A stretch of DNA of 64,000 nt from Bradyrhizobium sp. 170. Its GTDB lineage: Bacteria > Pseudomonadota > Alphaproteobacteria > Rhizobiales > Xanthobacteraceae. Shown piece by piece: positions 52,792-61,964 of the stretch (the stretch's first letter is position 1; every line of letters starts with the position of its first letter). The DNA is taken from assembly GCF_023101085.1 (NCBI RefSeq), contig NZ_CP064703.1, positions 5,890,001-5,954,000 of the forward strand. The letters are read 5' to 3'. The notes under the pieces were generated by a model. That model was not told the DNA's origin and searched no databases. It worked only from the letters and a program-made list of their open reading frames with translations. Both the position numbers and the translations under genes were made by a program.

Positions 52792-53892
52792 ATGCGAATT
52801 GCCCAGGTAGCGCCTCTGGCCGAAAGCGTTCCTCCCAAGCTTTACGGCGGCACCGAGCGTGTGGTGGCGTGGCTGGTCGATGAACTGGTAAGTTTGGGGC
52901 ATGAGGTGACGCTGTTCGCCAGCGGGGATTCGAAGACCTCCGCCCAGCTCCATGCTGTCTGGCCTCGGGCTCTCCGCCTCGGCCGCCCACGGACGGACCC
53001 GATGGTTGCCCAGGCAGCGCTGCTGGAAGCGGTTGCCCGGCACGCGATCGACTTCGATGTCATTCACATGCATATCGATTGGCTGCACCTGCCGCTCCTG
53101 AGTCGGCTTGGCGTACCTTTTTTGACAACCTGCCATCAACGCATGGACATGCCGGGCTTTCCTGAGATGGTCGGCCGCTTTCCCGATGCGCCTTTTGTTT
53201 CGATATCGGATAATCAGCGCCTCCCCCTGAGTGAGGCAAACTGGCTGGGCACGGTTTATCATGGACTGCCGCCCGACCTGTTCCGCCCTTCATTCGAGGC
53301 CGGCTCCTACCTCGCCTTCCTGGGCCGGTTGACGGCGGAGAAAGGACCGGAAGCCGCCATCCGGATCGCGCGCGCCGCCAAAATGCCGCTTCGCGTCGCC
53401 GCAAAGGTACCGCGGGGCGAGCGAGGCTATTTCAAGGAAAAGCTCGAGCCGCAGATCGACGGGGAGCAAGTCCAGCTCACCGGAGAGGTCAATGATAAAA
53501 CGAAACGGCAGTTTCTGGCGAGCGCGGCGGCGTTGCTGTTTCCTATCGATTGGCCAGAACCGTTCGGTCTCGTCATGATCGAGGCCATGGCCTGCGGCAC
53601 GCCCGTCATTGCCTTCAAGTCCGGCTCAGTACCGGAGGTAATCGATGACGGCATAACTGGCTTTGTCGTGCCGGGGGAAGCGGAAGCAGTGGAAGCAATC
53701 GGAAGACTTTCCGAACTCGATCGACGGCAGGTGCGCAGGCATTTCGAGAAAAGGTTTACGACCAGGCGGATGGCGCAGGAGTATCTCCGGCACTACAAGG
53801 TCTTGGGTAAACCGAATGCCGGCCAAGTTCATGCCGGCACCAAGACCATCTTGTCTCAAGGTTCAGTGTCCGATCGCCCTCTAGCCCCGTAG
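52792..53892 (+). CDS. GT4 family glycosyltransferase
   Basis: 366 residues of GT-B fold. RIAQVAPLAESVPPKLYGGTERVVAWL (in parts) is the N-terminal loop, FLGRLTAEKGPEAAIRIARAA is the hinge region, and PIDWPEPFGLVMIEAMACGTPVIAFKSGSVPEVI (in parts) is the donor-binding motif with its EX7E-type Glu pair. The start ATG at 52792 lies 46 bp after treT, so both are probably co-transcribed. The acceptor is unknown; a role in a stress polysaccharide or trehalose-related sugar is a guess. Confidence 0.87.
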   Translation: MRIAQVAPLAESVPPKLYGGTERVVAWLVDELVSLGHEVTLFASGDSKTSAQLHAVWPRALRLGRPRTDPMVAQAALLEAVARHAIDFDVIHMHIDWLHLPLLSRLGVPFLTTCHQRMDMPGFPEMVGRFPDAPFVSISDNQRLPLSEANWLGTVYHGLPPDLFRPSFEAGSYLAFLGRLTAEKGPEAAIRIARAAKMPLRVAAKVPRGERGYFKEKLEPQIDGEQVQLTGEVNDKTKRQFLASAAALLFPIDWPEPFGLVMIEAMACGTPVIAFKSGSVPEVIDDGITGFVVPGEAEAVEAIGRLSELDRRQVRRHFEKRFTTRRMAQEYLRHYKVLGKPNAGQVHAGTKTILSQGSVSDRPLAP

Positions 53893-53990
53893 GGATCCCG
53901 GCGATTCCAACCGGCACTCGCCGTGCCTTCATCGCTTCAAGAGCGGACCGAACAACTGGGAGACGCGGAGCGATTGCAATCGCGACTTCG

Positions 53991-54110
53991 GATGTCCGAG
54001 TTGGGGTCAAAAACGACGCTTTGATGACTCGGGGATGACTTCTGGTCTACCCCGATAAACAGACATTCCCAGTGGCCGTCGGCAGATCTCAAAGTGCCAG
54101 AAGGAGACTA
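53991..54110. repeat. Dispersed repeat family 1, copy G (divergent)
   Basis: GGGGTCAAAAACGACGCTTTG, then GACTTCTGGTCTACCCCGATAA, CAGACATTCCCAGTGGCCGTCGGC and ATCTCAAAGTGCCA. It occupies the gap of about 330 bp before the histidine kinase, which has no other gene. Confidence 0.75.
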
Positions 54111-54225
54111 ATGCACCGCAACATGATGGCTTGAGCGGAAATGCGGGCTTATAGTCGCTAGAGCCTCCGCATCGACGATGCCGCGGCGACGGCGCAAGGC
54201 TTTTCAGGGATTTCGGACCTGACGA

Positions 54226-56670
54226 GTGGAGGGGCCACTGGGCACTGTTGCAAAACAGACGGTCATTTCGGCTCGCCAGCCGCTCGCAAGCGAGGCAGGC
54301 TTTGTTTTGGCTGTCGTAGTGGCAGTGGCCTATTTTGGTACCGCGCGGCTGAGCCTTGCATTGCTGGAGCCGGTCGATGGTGTTGCCGTATTCTGGCCCG
54401 CCGCAGGAGTAGCTTCGGGGATTTTGATCGCCTTTGGTTCTGCTGCTCGGTGGCCTGTCGTCGTCGGGGTGGTAGCTGCAACGATCGCAGCCAATTTGCT
54501 GGGCGATCGCAACCTCGGGAGCTCGGTGTTCTCTGCTGGCGCGAACGCGGGTGAGGCCGTCATCGTCGCAGGCCTGATCCACCGCTTTTGTGGCTCCCCA
54601 TTCGAGTTGAGCGAACTGCGAAGGGTATTGGCACTATTTGCCGCGACCGTTGTTGGAACGAGCCTCTCCGGCATTGTGGGTACGGTAGGCTTTGTACTGT
54701 TTCACGGGTCAGCGGCGTCCCCGCTGGTGATCTGGCTTCACTGGCTCTCATCTGACGCGATCGGGATCATTGCGGTGGCGCCCCTCGCGATTGGGCTGGC
54801 GTCGTTGGCGCGCAACTTCCCGCCGCGGGGCGAGATCGTGGAGGGCATTTTAGCGCTTGCTGTGGTGTCCTTCGTATGCGCGTTGCTGGCTTTCTTGCCC
54901 AATGCGGCCTGGACCGCGGAGCTTGCGATTGCCGCGCTCTGGCCACTTCTGCTGTGGACCGCATCTCGCCTTCGTCCAGCGTTCACCGCGATTGCCGCGT
55001 TCATCTGTGCGATTACGATTGTCTGGACGACAATCTTCGCAATCGGCATTTTCGGGGACTTGCGCCTGTCAATCGAAGAGCGTGTGCTGGGAGCCCAAGC
55101 TACCATCCTGGCGACCTCACTAGGTGCTCTGGTTCTTGCGGCCCTGTTTAGCGAGCGGAGGCTTCATGAAACAGCCATTCTGCAGAGGGAGTCCCGATTA
55201 CAGGAGGCGCTGCGGGCCGGCAGCGTTATGGCTTTCGATTGGGATTTGTCCGCCGACGAAATACGGTTCAGCCAAAATGCAATTGAGATCCTCGGTCTCA
55301 ACTCGCAGGTTCTCCGCGGGACTGAATGGCTGAAACATATTTATCCTGAAGATCACCCGCTGGTGGCATCCTGCCTCGGCGGTGCTCGTCCGGACCAGCC
55401 CTCGCATTCGATCGCGTTCCGCTGCCAGCGGCCGGATGGTGGTGAAGTCTGGCTGGATCAGATAGCGATCGTCCAGTTCGATTCAACCGGAAAGCCTACG
55501 CGCATCAATGGGCTCACTACGGATGTTACCGAGCGCAAACGTTTTGAGAAGGAGCTTTCGCTCGCGTGGAAATCAGCAGAATTGGCCGATCGCGCCAAAT
55601 CGAGCTTTCTTGCCGCCGCAAGCCATGACTTGCGACAGCCGTTGCAGACCCTGCAACTCCTGCAGGCAGCGCTTGAGCCGCACCACCCAAGCGGCGAGGC
55701 ACGCAAACTTGTCGCCGGAATCGGGCAGTCGCTCGACACCATGACCAGTATCCTATCGAGCCTGCTCGACGTGAACAGGCTGGAATCCGGAGACCTGTGT
55801 CCATCCGTGAGCGAGTTTTCGCTAAACGACATCTTTGGGCCGCTCGCTGGAGACTTCGCCGCGCCTGTGCAGGAAAGAGGGATCCGGCTGCGCATCGTCC
55901 GTTCCGAGCTCATCATCCGCAGCGACAGGCGCATGCTCGCGGAGATGATCCGCAACCTGTTGTCGAATGCGGTCCGATACACTGACAGGGGACGAATTCT
56001 GCTTGGATGCCGGCGAGCCGGCGACAATGTTCGCATTGAAGTCTGGGACAGTGGCATCGGTATTGCCGAAGGCCAGCTCCCGCACATCTTCCATGAGTAT
56101 TATCAGGGGACCGGCGGCGCGGAGCGGGGCGGCTTTGGGTTGGGCCTTGCGATCGTGAAGCGGCTCGGAAAAATCCTGGATCACAGCGTCGGCGTGCGCT
56201 CAATCTCTGGGAAGGGTACACGGTTTTTCATCGAAGTTCCGCGCGGTCGATCCGGTATCAAGGTGCCGGAAGCAGCCCCGCCGGTGCATAATGATGCCTT
56301 CTTCCTAGGCAGCGTTCTCGCGATCGAGGACGAGGCGTCCGTGCGCTCGGCGCTCGGGAGATTGTTTAAGACGAGAGGGGTTGACGCCACCATTGTTGCA
56401 ACGGCGGCGGAAGCTTTGACTCTGGTCAAAGAGCAGGACCTGCGCCCGGATGTGCTGCTGTGTGACTACAACCTTCGTGGCTCGCCGGATGGTGTAGAGA
56501 CCATTAGGCACCTGCGTGCCGCACTCGGTCGGAACGTACCGGCCGTCGTGATGACCGGCGATACCAGATCGCAAACGACACTCTCGATTTCTGCGCAAGA
56601 TGTCTCTCTCCTGATCAAGCCCTTCTTGGCCGAAGCACTTCTGGAAGCCTTGAGAGGCCAGCAGAAGTGA
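54226..56670 (+). CDS. Hybrid sensor histidine kinase: MASE1, PAS, HisKA, HATPase and receiver domains
   Basis: 814 residues. An N-terminal MASE1 membrane sensor (about 20-305, eight or so helices, with VAVFWPAAGVASGILI) precedes a PAS domain (about 325-435). The HisKA domain has the phospho-acceptor His467 in AAASHDLRQPLQTL. The HATPase region has NLLSNAVRYTDRG and GGFGLGLAIVKRLG. A C-terminal receiver domain carries the phospho-acceptor Asp in DVLLCDYNL. The start is a GTG at 54226, and a slightly later start is possible. The hybrid layout implies output through an internal phosphorelay or a partner not in the window. Confidence 0.92.
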   Translation: MEGPLGTVAKQTVISARQPLASEAGFVLAVVVAVAYFGTARLSLALLEPVDGVAVFWPAAGVASGILIAFGSAARWPVVVGVVAATIAANLLGDRNLGSSVFSAGANAGEAVIVAGLIHRFCGSPFELSELRRVLALFAATVVGTSLSGIVGTVGFVLFHGSAASPLVIWLHWLSSDAIGIIAVAPLAIGLASLARNFPPRGEIVEGILALAVVSFVCALLAFLPNAAWTAELAIAALWPLLLWTASRLRPAFTAIAAFICAITIVWTTIFAIGIFGDLRLSIEERVLGAQATILATSLGALVLAALFSERRLHETAILQRESRLQEALRAGSVMAFDWDLSADEIRFSQNAIEILGLNSQVLRGTEWLKHIYPEDHPLVASCLGGARPDQPSHSIAFRCQRPDGGEVWLDQIAIVQFDSTGKPTRINGLTTDVTERKRFEKELSLAWKSAELADRAKSSFLAAASHDLRQPLQTLQLLQAALEPHHPSGEARKLVAGIGQSLDTMTSILSSLLDVNRLESGDLCPSVSEFSLNDIFGPLAGDFAAPVQERGIRLRIVRSELIIRSDRRMLAEMIRNLLSNAVRYTDRGRILLGCRRAGDNVRIEVWDSGIGIAEGQLPHIFHEYYQGTGGAERGGFGLGLAIVKRLGKILDHSVGVRSISGKGTRFFIEVPRGRSGIKVPEAAPPVHNDAFFLGSVLAIEDEASVRSALGRLFKTRGVDATIVATAAEALTLVKEQDLRPDVLLCDYNLRGSPDGVETIRHLRAALGRNVPAVVMTGDTRSQTTLSISAQDVSLLIKPFLAEALLEALRGQQK

Positions 56671-56723
56671 GTACCACTGTGAACGCCTCATTGCTAATGG
56701 CTGACATTCGTTCGTGTGTGCAG

Positions 56724-56845
56724 GATGTCTGCTCCGGGTCAAACGCGTCATTTCGACCGTGCGGCGACCACTTCCGATTTAGCCCGATAAGCAGACATTT
56801 TCAGTGTCCGTCGGCATGTCTCAAAGGTGCCAATTCCGGAAGTGG
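56724..56845. repeat. Dispersed repeat family 1, copy H
   Basis: GGGTCAAACGCGTCATTTCG, ACCACTTCCGATTTAGCCC, GCAGACATTTTCAGTG and GGCATGTCTCAAAGGTGCCAA. Almost identical to copies C and F. Confidence 0.85.
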
Positions 56846-56914
56846 ACTGTGCCTACTCGATCACCTCGTCCGCACGGGCGAGAAAGGATGCCGGAATCTC
56901 GATACCGAGCAATT

Positions 56915-57070
56915 TCGCTGTCTTTGAGATTGATGGTAAGCAAGAATTTGGTGGGCTGCTCCGGTCATTGGAAGTTTGCGGTTGACGGGTCAGGTCAACC
57001 CAACGCGCATCATAAGATGATCAAACGAGGATCGTCCCCGGCTTGGGTCCTCGTTGATTGAGTAGGCGCC
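56915..57070. repeat. Segment of a second rhizobial dispersed repeat
   Basis: Contains TTGGTGGGCTGCTCCGG and CGCATCATAAGATGATCAAACG followed by GTCCTCGTTGATTGAGTAGGC. The wording of its chance translation (NLVGCS, and AHHKMIKRGS) recurs in many Bradyrhizobium intergenic regions, from memory. Only one copy is in the window, so the assignment rests on that recollection. No gene lies in 56671-57170. Confidence 0.35.
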
Positions 57071-57170
57071 GCGCTCAGCTTCCACCAATAGGCTGTCGGG
57101 CATAAACGCTTCCGCTACTCTGCACAGGACCGGGCCGGCGCCCCACGGCAGGGGCGTCGCCCGACTGCTG

Positions 57171-58961
57171 TCAGATCGTCACGCGGCTGCCGTCGAAGCG
57201 CGTCAAGGAGAAGCCGTCGAAGGGTTCGCGGAGGGTGGTGCGCTCGTCCCGCAGCATGCCAATAGCCACTTCCTCGCCGATCGCCATTGAGGCCGAAGCG
57301 TCGGAACGCCAGTGGATGCCCGCCCAATTTCGTCCGAAACCGAAATTCACCGCGAGCTTGTTCAACTCTCCGCCGACCGTGAGCGGCGGGCCGCTATAGG
57401 GCACTAGCCTCGTCGGGTCAGCCGGATCGGGCTGTATCGGGTTGGCGATGACGCGGCTCTCGTCGAAAAACGCCTTCAAAATGGTAGCCGTGACGGCACC
57501 AACGCTCGTGGCACCGCCGGGATAGGTGGAGTGAAGGGGCGCGGCCTCCGGATAGGTTTGTGACAAAAGATAGCTGCCGTATTTGGCTTTACTGCGATCG
57601 AGGGCTTCCGATTTCAGGAAGTTATCATGCAACGGGTAGTCGCTCACGCCATTGGCGAGGCGATGGTGCGCCAGAGCGCCGTAGGCTTCTGGTCGTACAG
57701 CCCGGTGCACCATATACTTCTGCCAGTAGGCCGCGCGGACGGAGTTACTGATCCCCGTGGCGAGTAGTGCCTGCACATAGGGCAACCCGAAGGTGGCACC
57801 CGCAGGGCTTTGGGTTTTCGATTTCCGATACGGGTTCGATGGGTAGGACACGGGCTCTGCCGGTGGATACATCCCGGAGTACCGTTGATCCGCTCCACCG
57901 CCTGGGGTTGCAAGGATCAGTGCTGCAGCCCACCCAAGTGCAGGACCAGCGTGGATATACTCCGCGAGATCTCTTCCCGTCGTGATGTAGCGCGGTGTCG
58001 CGTCGAACTGCAACCGGCGTTTCGGTACGGCGCCGTTCTGGATCGCCAGCCACTCCTCGTATTCGGTCAGGAATTCGTTGGCGGGCAACGTGGTGCGAAT
58101 TTGAGCACTGATCCACTGTGCGGCATAGGGCACGTCCCGGAGCAGGAATTGCGAGATCAGCGGGCCGTCCAAAACGCCTGGAGGCGTGACGGAGCGGCCC
58201 TTCGGGTCAGTTGGGTCGAAATAAAGCGCATTGGCACGGAACAGCGTACCGGGTGTGACCCGCCCACCAGACTTCGGCCCCCGGAAATCGGCAAGCTTGT
58301 TGAGTTCCTCGGTTGCTGCAAGCACGTCGCGATTGGAGGTGTCGTCGCGCAACTCGGTAAGCGGAACATCACGAAGCAGGGATTGCCAATATACCTCGAC
58401 CGCCTCGCCGCCGCGCTCAGTACTTGCAAGGGCCGGTGCCGACGGTATCGCAATCTGAGTAGGGTTCATGCCGCTGAGACTGACGGCTTGTGTGCCTACG
58501 GGATTGACCAGTTTGCGAATGCCGCCGAGTGGGACTTTCTCGAAATCAGCGGGGTCGCCCGACTGGCAAGCGGTATAGAGCGCCTGCCATGCCGCTTGTT
58601 CCACTTCGCCGCGTTTGTCGTGCGGCAGCCCCCGTGAATCCGAACCGATCTTGTTGGTGTAGCGCGCCTCGTCGCCATTCGTCGGGTGGGGTGCGATGGG
58701 AATTTTCTCGTTATTGCTCGCGCAGGCTTGCCGGACTTCGAAGGCGCGGCGCTTGAACGCCGCGTCGAGCGGTCGCGGGTCCGCGTTCACAGGCTGCGCC
58801 GCGGCCGGGGCGATTCCGGACATGCTCGGCGGAGACGCAAGCACGGCGGCGCCAACTGCGATGCCGGCACCGCCGAGCAGCGAGCGGCGAGTGACCGCGG
58901 TGGTCGGCAGGGTCGACGATGCCAGGTCAGATTCAGTCGAAATGGTGGGGTGGTCAGCCAT
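57171..58961 (-). CDS. Vanadium-dependent haloperoxidase (PAP2/chloroperoxidase superfamily), exported
   Basis: 596 residues from ATG 58961; the longer frame adds only an unlikely leader. TRRSLLGGAGIAVGAAVL with a downstream AQ cleavage site is a twin-arginine signal, so the enzyme folds in the cytoplasm with its cofactor and is exported. The PAP2/vanadate-binding core has YPGGATSVGAVTATILKAFFDES (in parts) and NWAGIHWRSDASASMAIGEEV with the expected acid-base His and Arg. Such enzymes oxidise halides with peroxide. A phosphatase-type activity is the alternative. Confidence 0.85.
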   Translation of the reverse strand: MADHPTISTESDLASSTLPTTAVTRRSLLGGAGIAVGAAVLASPPSMSGIAPAAAQPVNADPRPLDAAFKRRAFEVRQACASNNEKIPIAPHPTNGDEARYTNKIGSDSRGLPHDKRGEVEQAAWQALYTACQSGDPADFEKVPLGGIRKLVNPVGTQAVSLSGMNPTQIAIPSAPALASTERGGEAVEVYWQSLLRDVPLTELRDDTSNRDVLAATEELNKLADFRGPKSGGRVTPGTLFRANALYFDPTDPKGRSVTPPGVLDGPLISQFLLRDVPYAAQWISAQIRTTLPANEFLTEYEEWLAIQNGAVPKRRLQFDATPRYITTGRDLAEYIHAGPALGWAAALILATPGGGADQRYSGMYPPAEPVSYPSNPYRKSKTQSPAGATFGLPYVQALLATGISNSVRAAYWQKYMVHRAVRPEAYGALAHHRLANGVSDYPLHDNFLKSEALDRSKAKYGSYLLSQTYPEAAPLHSTYPGGATSVGAVTATILKAFFDESRVIANPIQPDPADPTRLVPYSGPPLTVGGELNKLAVNFGFGRNWAGIHWRSDASASMAIGEEVAIGMLRDERTTLREPFDGFSLTRFDGSRVTI

Positions 58962-59231
58962 GGAGATCTCCTCCCTCGCAGGCACCGCTCTGGGGCCCGC
59001 GCTTTCAGGATTCAAATGGCATCCGGGCGCGCTTACGCGCACCCGCGTTGGAATGCTAATGCTGAAGGACCGGCGAAAAAGGAAGTCGGTGATTCGAGTG
59101 CAATGCTTGCCGATGGCACGACTGCTGTCCGTTCAGTCCCGCGAGGGAATTCGGCATTTCCCGCCTGCGACGACAGCTATTCAAAGAGTACACGATCTCG
59201 TGCGTCCTGAAAAGACGTCTGATCTTTGGAC

Positions 59232-59345
59232 GACTTCCACTTTGGGTCATTCGCGTCGGTTTAGGCACGTACCGACGACTTCCGCTCTACCCCTAGAAAC
59301 AGACCTCGTTACCGTGGGTCGGCATGTCTCAAATGTGCCATGGGA
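59232..59345. repeat. Dispersed repeat family 1, copy I
   Basis: TTTGGGTCATTCGCGTCGG, then GACGACTTCCGCTCTACCCC, GAAACAGACCTCGTTACC and GGCATGTCTCAAATGTGCCA. It ends about 65 bp before the first hairpin arm ahead of the IS91-type recombinase. Confidence 0.75.
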
Positions 59346-59411
59346 CTAAACCGCTCGCGCGGTAGGGCACTGCGGCGGGAGGCACAGCCAAGGCGATAGC
59401 GCAACGGGACG

Positions 59412-59458
59412 TCCTGTCTTGAGATCGAGGGGTTTCGACAACCTCACTCAAGACAGGA
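59412..59458 (+). promoter_or_regulatory. Hairpin masking the ribosome-binding site of the IS91 recombinase
   Basis: TCCTGTCTTGAG (59412-59423) and CTCAAGACAGGA (59447-59458) form a perfect 12-bp stem with a 23-base loop. The Shine-Dalgarno AGGAG (59455-59459) lies in the 3' arm, eight bases before the ATG at 59467. Transcripts entering from outside would fold this stem and hide the start. Transcripts starting inside the loop would lack the 5' arm. Confidence 0.65.
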
Positions 59459-59466
59459 GCATCCCC

Positions 59467-60342
59467 ATGACCGACGAGGCCATGAGCCCTTTACGGCGGC
59501 GCATGATCGAAGACATGACGATCCGCAAGTTAGCGCCAAAGACCCAACAAGGCTACATCCGCACCATCAGGGACTTTGCTGCATTCCTCGGCCGATCGCC
59601 CGACACGGCGAGCTTCGAGGACGTCCGGCGCTTTCAACTGCATCTGGCGGCGAACGGCGCGCACATCCCGATTCTCAATCATACCGTAGCTGCGTTGCGG
59701 TTCTTCTTCAGGATCACGCTCAGGCGCTCCGATATCATCGAGCACACCACATTCCTCCACGAGCCCCGCAAGCTGCCGGTCGTGCTCAGCCCAGAGGAGG
59801 TGGCGCGGCTGTTGGATGCCGCGCCGGGCCTCAAGTACAAGGCGGCGCTGAGTGTGGCTTACGGCGCAGGTTTGCGCGCCGCCGAGGTGATCTCGCTCAA
59901 GATCGGCGACATCGACAGCAAGCGCATGGTGATCCGCGTCGAACAAGGCAAAAGCCGCAAAGACCGCTACGTGATGCTGTCTCCGCATCTGCTCGAGTTG
60001 CTGCGTGCCTGGTGGAAGACAGCACGACCGCAGGGCTGGTTGTTTCCTGGCCGCGACCGCGTGCAGCCGATGACTACGCGCCAGCTCAATCGCGCCTGCC
60101 ATACCGCAGCCGAGAGGGCCGAGATCGACAAGCGCGTGTCGCTCCACACCTTGCGGCACAGCTTCGCCACCCATCTGCTTGAGCAGAACATCGATATCCG
60201 GGTGATCCAGGTGCTGCTCGGGCACGCCAAGCTCGACACCACGGCGCTCTATACCCGCGTCGCCACCAAGACGATCCAACAAGTCATGAGCCCGCTGGAG
60301 CATATCGCCCGCAAGATCGAGAGGGTCGAGCCACCGGCCTAA
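59467..60342 (+). CDS. Tyrosine-type recombinase/integrase of IS91-type element
   Basis: 291 residues from ATG 59467, placed after AGGAG; the longer frame from 59419 overlaps the hairpin. The SAM-like N-domain is at about 8-95 (TIRKLAPKTQQGYIRTIRDFAAFL, in parts). The catalytic domain has Arg137 in YGAGLRAAEV, His227 and Arg230 in LHTLRHSFATHLL, His253 in LLGHAKLDTT and nucleophile Tyr262. All core residues are present, so it is likely active. It probably assists IS91 element mobility and is not an ICE integrase by context. Confidence 0.88.
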   Translation: MTDEAMSPLRRRMIEDMTIRKLAPKTQQGYIRTIRDFAAFLGRSPDTASFEDVRRFQLHLAANGAHIPILNHTVAALRFFFRITLRRSDIIEHTTFLHEPRKLPVVLSPEEVARLLDAAPGLKYKAALSVAYGAGLRAAEVISLKIGDIDSKRMVIRVEQGKSRKDRYVMLSPHLLELLRAWWKTARPQGWLFPGRDRVQPMTTRQLNRACHTAAERAEIDKRVSLHTLRHSFATHLLEQNIDIRVIQVLLGHAKLDTTALYTRVATKTIQQVMSPLEHIARKIERVEPPA

Positions 60343-60354
60343 AGCGCGGCTCGC

Positions 60355-61554
60355 GTGCCGCGTCCGGCACTGGAGGTCGCGGATATCTTCCGCGATCATG
60401 GACCGGCATGGCGCAGCGCCAACGCCGGCCATCTGAGCCTTGGCCAGTTGAAGGTAATGTCGGCGATCGAGAACTGCCGCACCGCGGCGCTCGGCGGCCA
60501 TGTCGCGCGCTGCGAGAAGTGCGCGCACACCAAGATCTCGTACAACTCTTGCCGTAATCGGCACTGCCCGAAGTGCCAAGGCGCGGCGGCAAAGGACTGG
60601 CTGGCCGCGCGCGAGGCCGATCTGCTGCCGGTGCCGTACTATCATGTGGTGTTCACGCTGCCGGCAGCCATCGCCGACATCGCCTACCAGAACAAGGCGG
60701 TGGTCTACGATCTCTTGTTCAAGGCCTCGGCCGAGACCCTGGCCACGATCGCCGCCGACCCCAGGCACCTCGGCGCCCGCGTCGGCATCACCTCGGTTCT
60801 CCATACCTGGGGTTCAGCCATGACCCACCACCCGCACGTCCACATGATCGTGCCGGGCGGCGGCGTCTCGCCCGACGGCCAGCGCTGGGTGTCCTGCCGA
60901 CCTGGCTTCTTCCTCCCCGTCCGCGTGCTCTCGCGCCTGTTCCGGCGGCTGTTCCTGGAGAAGCTGATCGCGGCCCACAACACCGGCCATCTGAAGTTCT
61001 TCGGCGATCATGCCGCTCTCGCCGACCCGCGGGCGTTCGCGGCGTATCTGGCACCGCTACGCCGAGCCGAATGGGTGGTCTATGCCAAGCGCCCGTTCGG
61101 CGGGCCACAGGCCGTGCTGGCCTATCTGTCGCGCTATACCCATCGCGTCGCCATCGCCAACAGCCGACTGATCGCCTGTGACCGCACCGGTGTCACCTTC
61201 CGGTGGAAAGACTATCGTGCCAATGGTCGCGATCGCCAGAAGCTCATGACACTCCCAACCGGCGAGTTTATCCGCCGCTTCCTCATCCACGTTCTGCCGC
61301 ACGGCTTTCACCGCATCCGCCACTACGGCCTTTTGGCCAGCGGCACGCGCGCCGACAACATCGCCCGAGCGCGTGAGTTGCTCGCCGTCTCAAACTCCCA
61401 GGCCGAGCCCACCGGTGCCGCCGCCGATCCCGGCAAGCCGATTTGTCCATGCTGCGGCGGTCGCATGATCATCATCGAGGTCTTCGCGCGCGGTGCAACG
61501 CCACGGCATCGGCCGACAGCTTCACCTACCGCAATCAAGATCGACACCTCATGA
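60355..61554 (+). CDS. IS91 family transposase (HUH, rolling-circle)
   Basis: 399 residues. The N-terminal zinc-binding region has CEKCAHTKISYNSCRNRHCPKC (in parts), and the HUH motif is HPHVHMIVPGGG with His161 and His163. YLSRYTHRVAIAN further on carries the candidate nicking tyrosine, and the end has another zinc ribbon (CPCCGG). The start is a GTG at 60355, 12 bp after the recombinase stop. The protein is full-length with intact motifs, so the element may still be mobile. It would transpose by rolling circle. Confidence 0.9.
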   Translation: MPRPALEVADIFRDHGPAWRSANAGHLSLGQLKVMSAIENCRTAALGGHVARCEKCAHTKISYNSCRNRHCPKCQGAAAKDWLAAREADLLPVPYYHVVFTLPAAIADIAYQNKAVVYDLLFKASAETLATIAADPRHLGARVGITSVLHTWGSAMTHHPHVHMIVPGGGVSPDGQRWVSCRPGFFLPVRVLSRLFRRLFLEKLIAAHNTGHLKFFGDHAALADPRAFAAYLAPLRRAEWVVYAKRPFGGPQAVLAYLSRYTHRVAIANSRLIACDRTGVTFRWKDYRANGRDRQKLMTLPTGEFIRRFLIHVLPHGFHRIRHYGLLASGTRADNIARARELLAVSNSQAEPTGAAADPGKPICPCCGGRMIIIEVFARGATPRHRPTASPTAIKIDTS

Positions 61555-61964
61555 CCGCGTCACACCCCCGCAAATCTGATCGTCGCACTAGTTGCCTCTC
61601 GACCGGCCACGGTAGAACGCGCTCAGATATCCAGCCGTCGTCTCAAATCGTCCGACACTTCACTGCGGTCGATGCGACCCGCCCCTCATCCAGCAGCCGT
61701 TTCACCGTCCACCGGCCTGCTGGAGCGCCTCGACTCCATTCACACACCTCATCCGCGGCACTCAAATCCCCATAGCGTAGGCCGCGCCATCCCCGTACCC
61801 CTCCCGCGGTTTCCTCCCTTGGAGGTTTGCGGACGCCGGCCCCGCGCCCGCGGCACCACCGTCATGGGGCCGGCATCCGAAAACCTTCACAACAACAGAC
61901 TTGCCGAAGGATTTGGCAATCTGTTCGCTCCATCCAAATCGAATAGACAAATTAAGAATAATTT

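Larger units (their letters stand above)
59412..61600 (+). mobile_element. IS91-type (HUH transposase) element with tyrosine recombinase; ends not determined
   Basis: Two co-directional genes, a tyrosine recombinase and an IS91-type transposase, 12 bp apart. The pair is typical of IS91-family elements of Rhizobiales. IS91 elements move by rolling circle and have no inverted repeats, so the ends cannot be called by eye. The left limit is placed at the hairpin, and the right limit is uncertain within 61555-61964, a 410-bp stretch with no recognised gene. Confidence 0.7.

Noticed and set aside
59419..60342. Tyrosine recombinase considered as the ICE integrase
   Set aside because: It is 20 kb from the ICE backbone, coupled to an IS91-type transposase with 12-bp spacing, and fits the recombinase known to accompany such elements.
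59530..60804. Minus-strand open frame (424 aa) opposite the IS91 recombinase and transposase
   Set aside because: The plus strand has complete catalytic motifs for both enzymes, and the minus-strand translation resembles no family.
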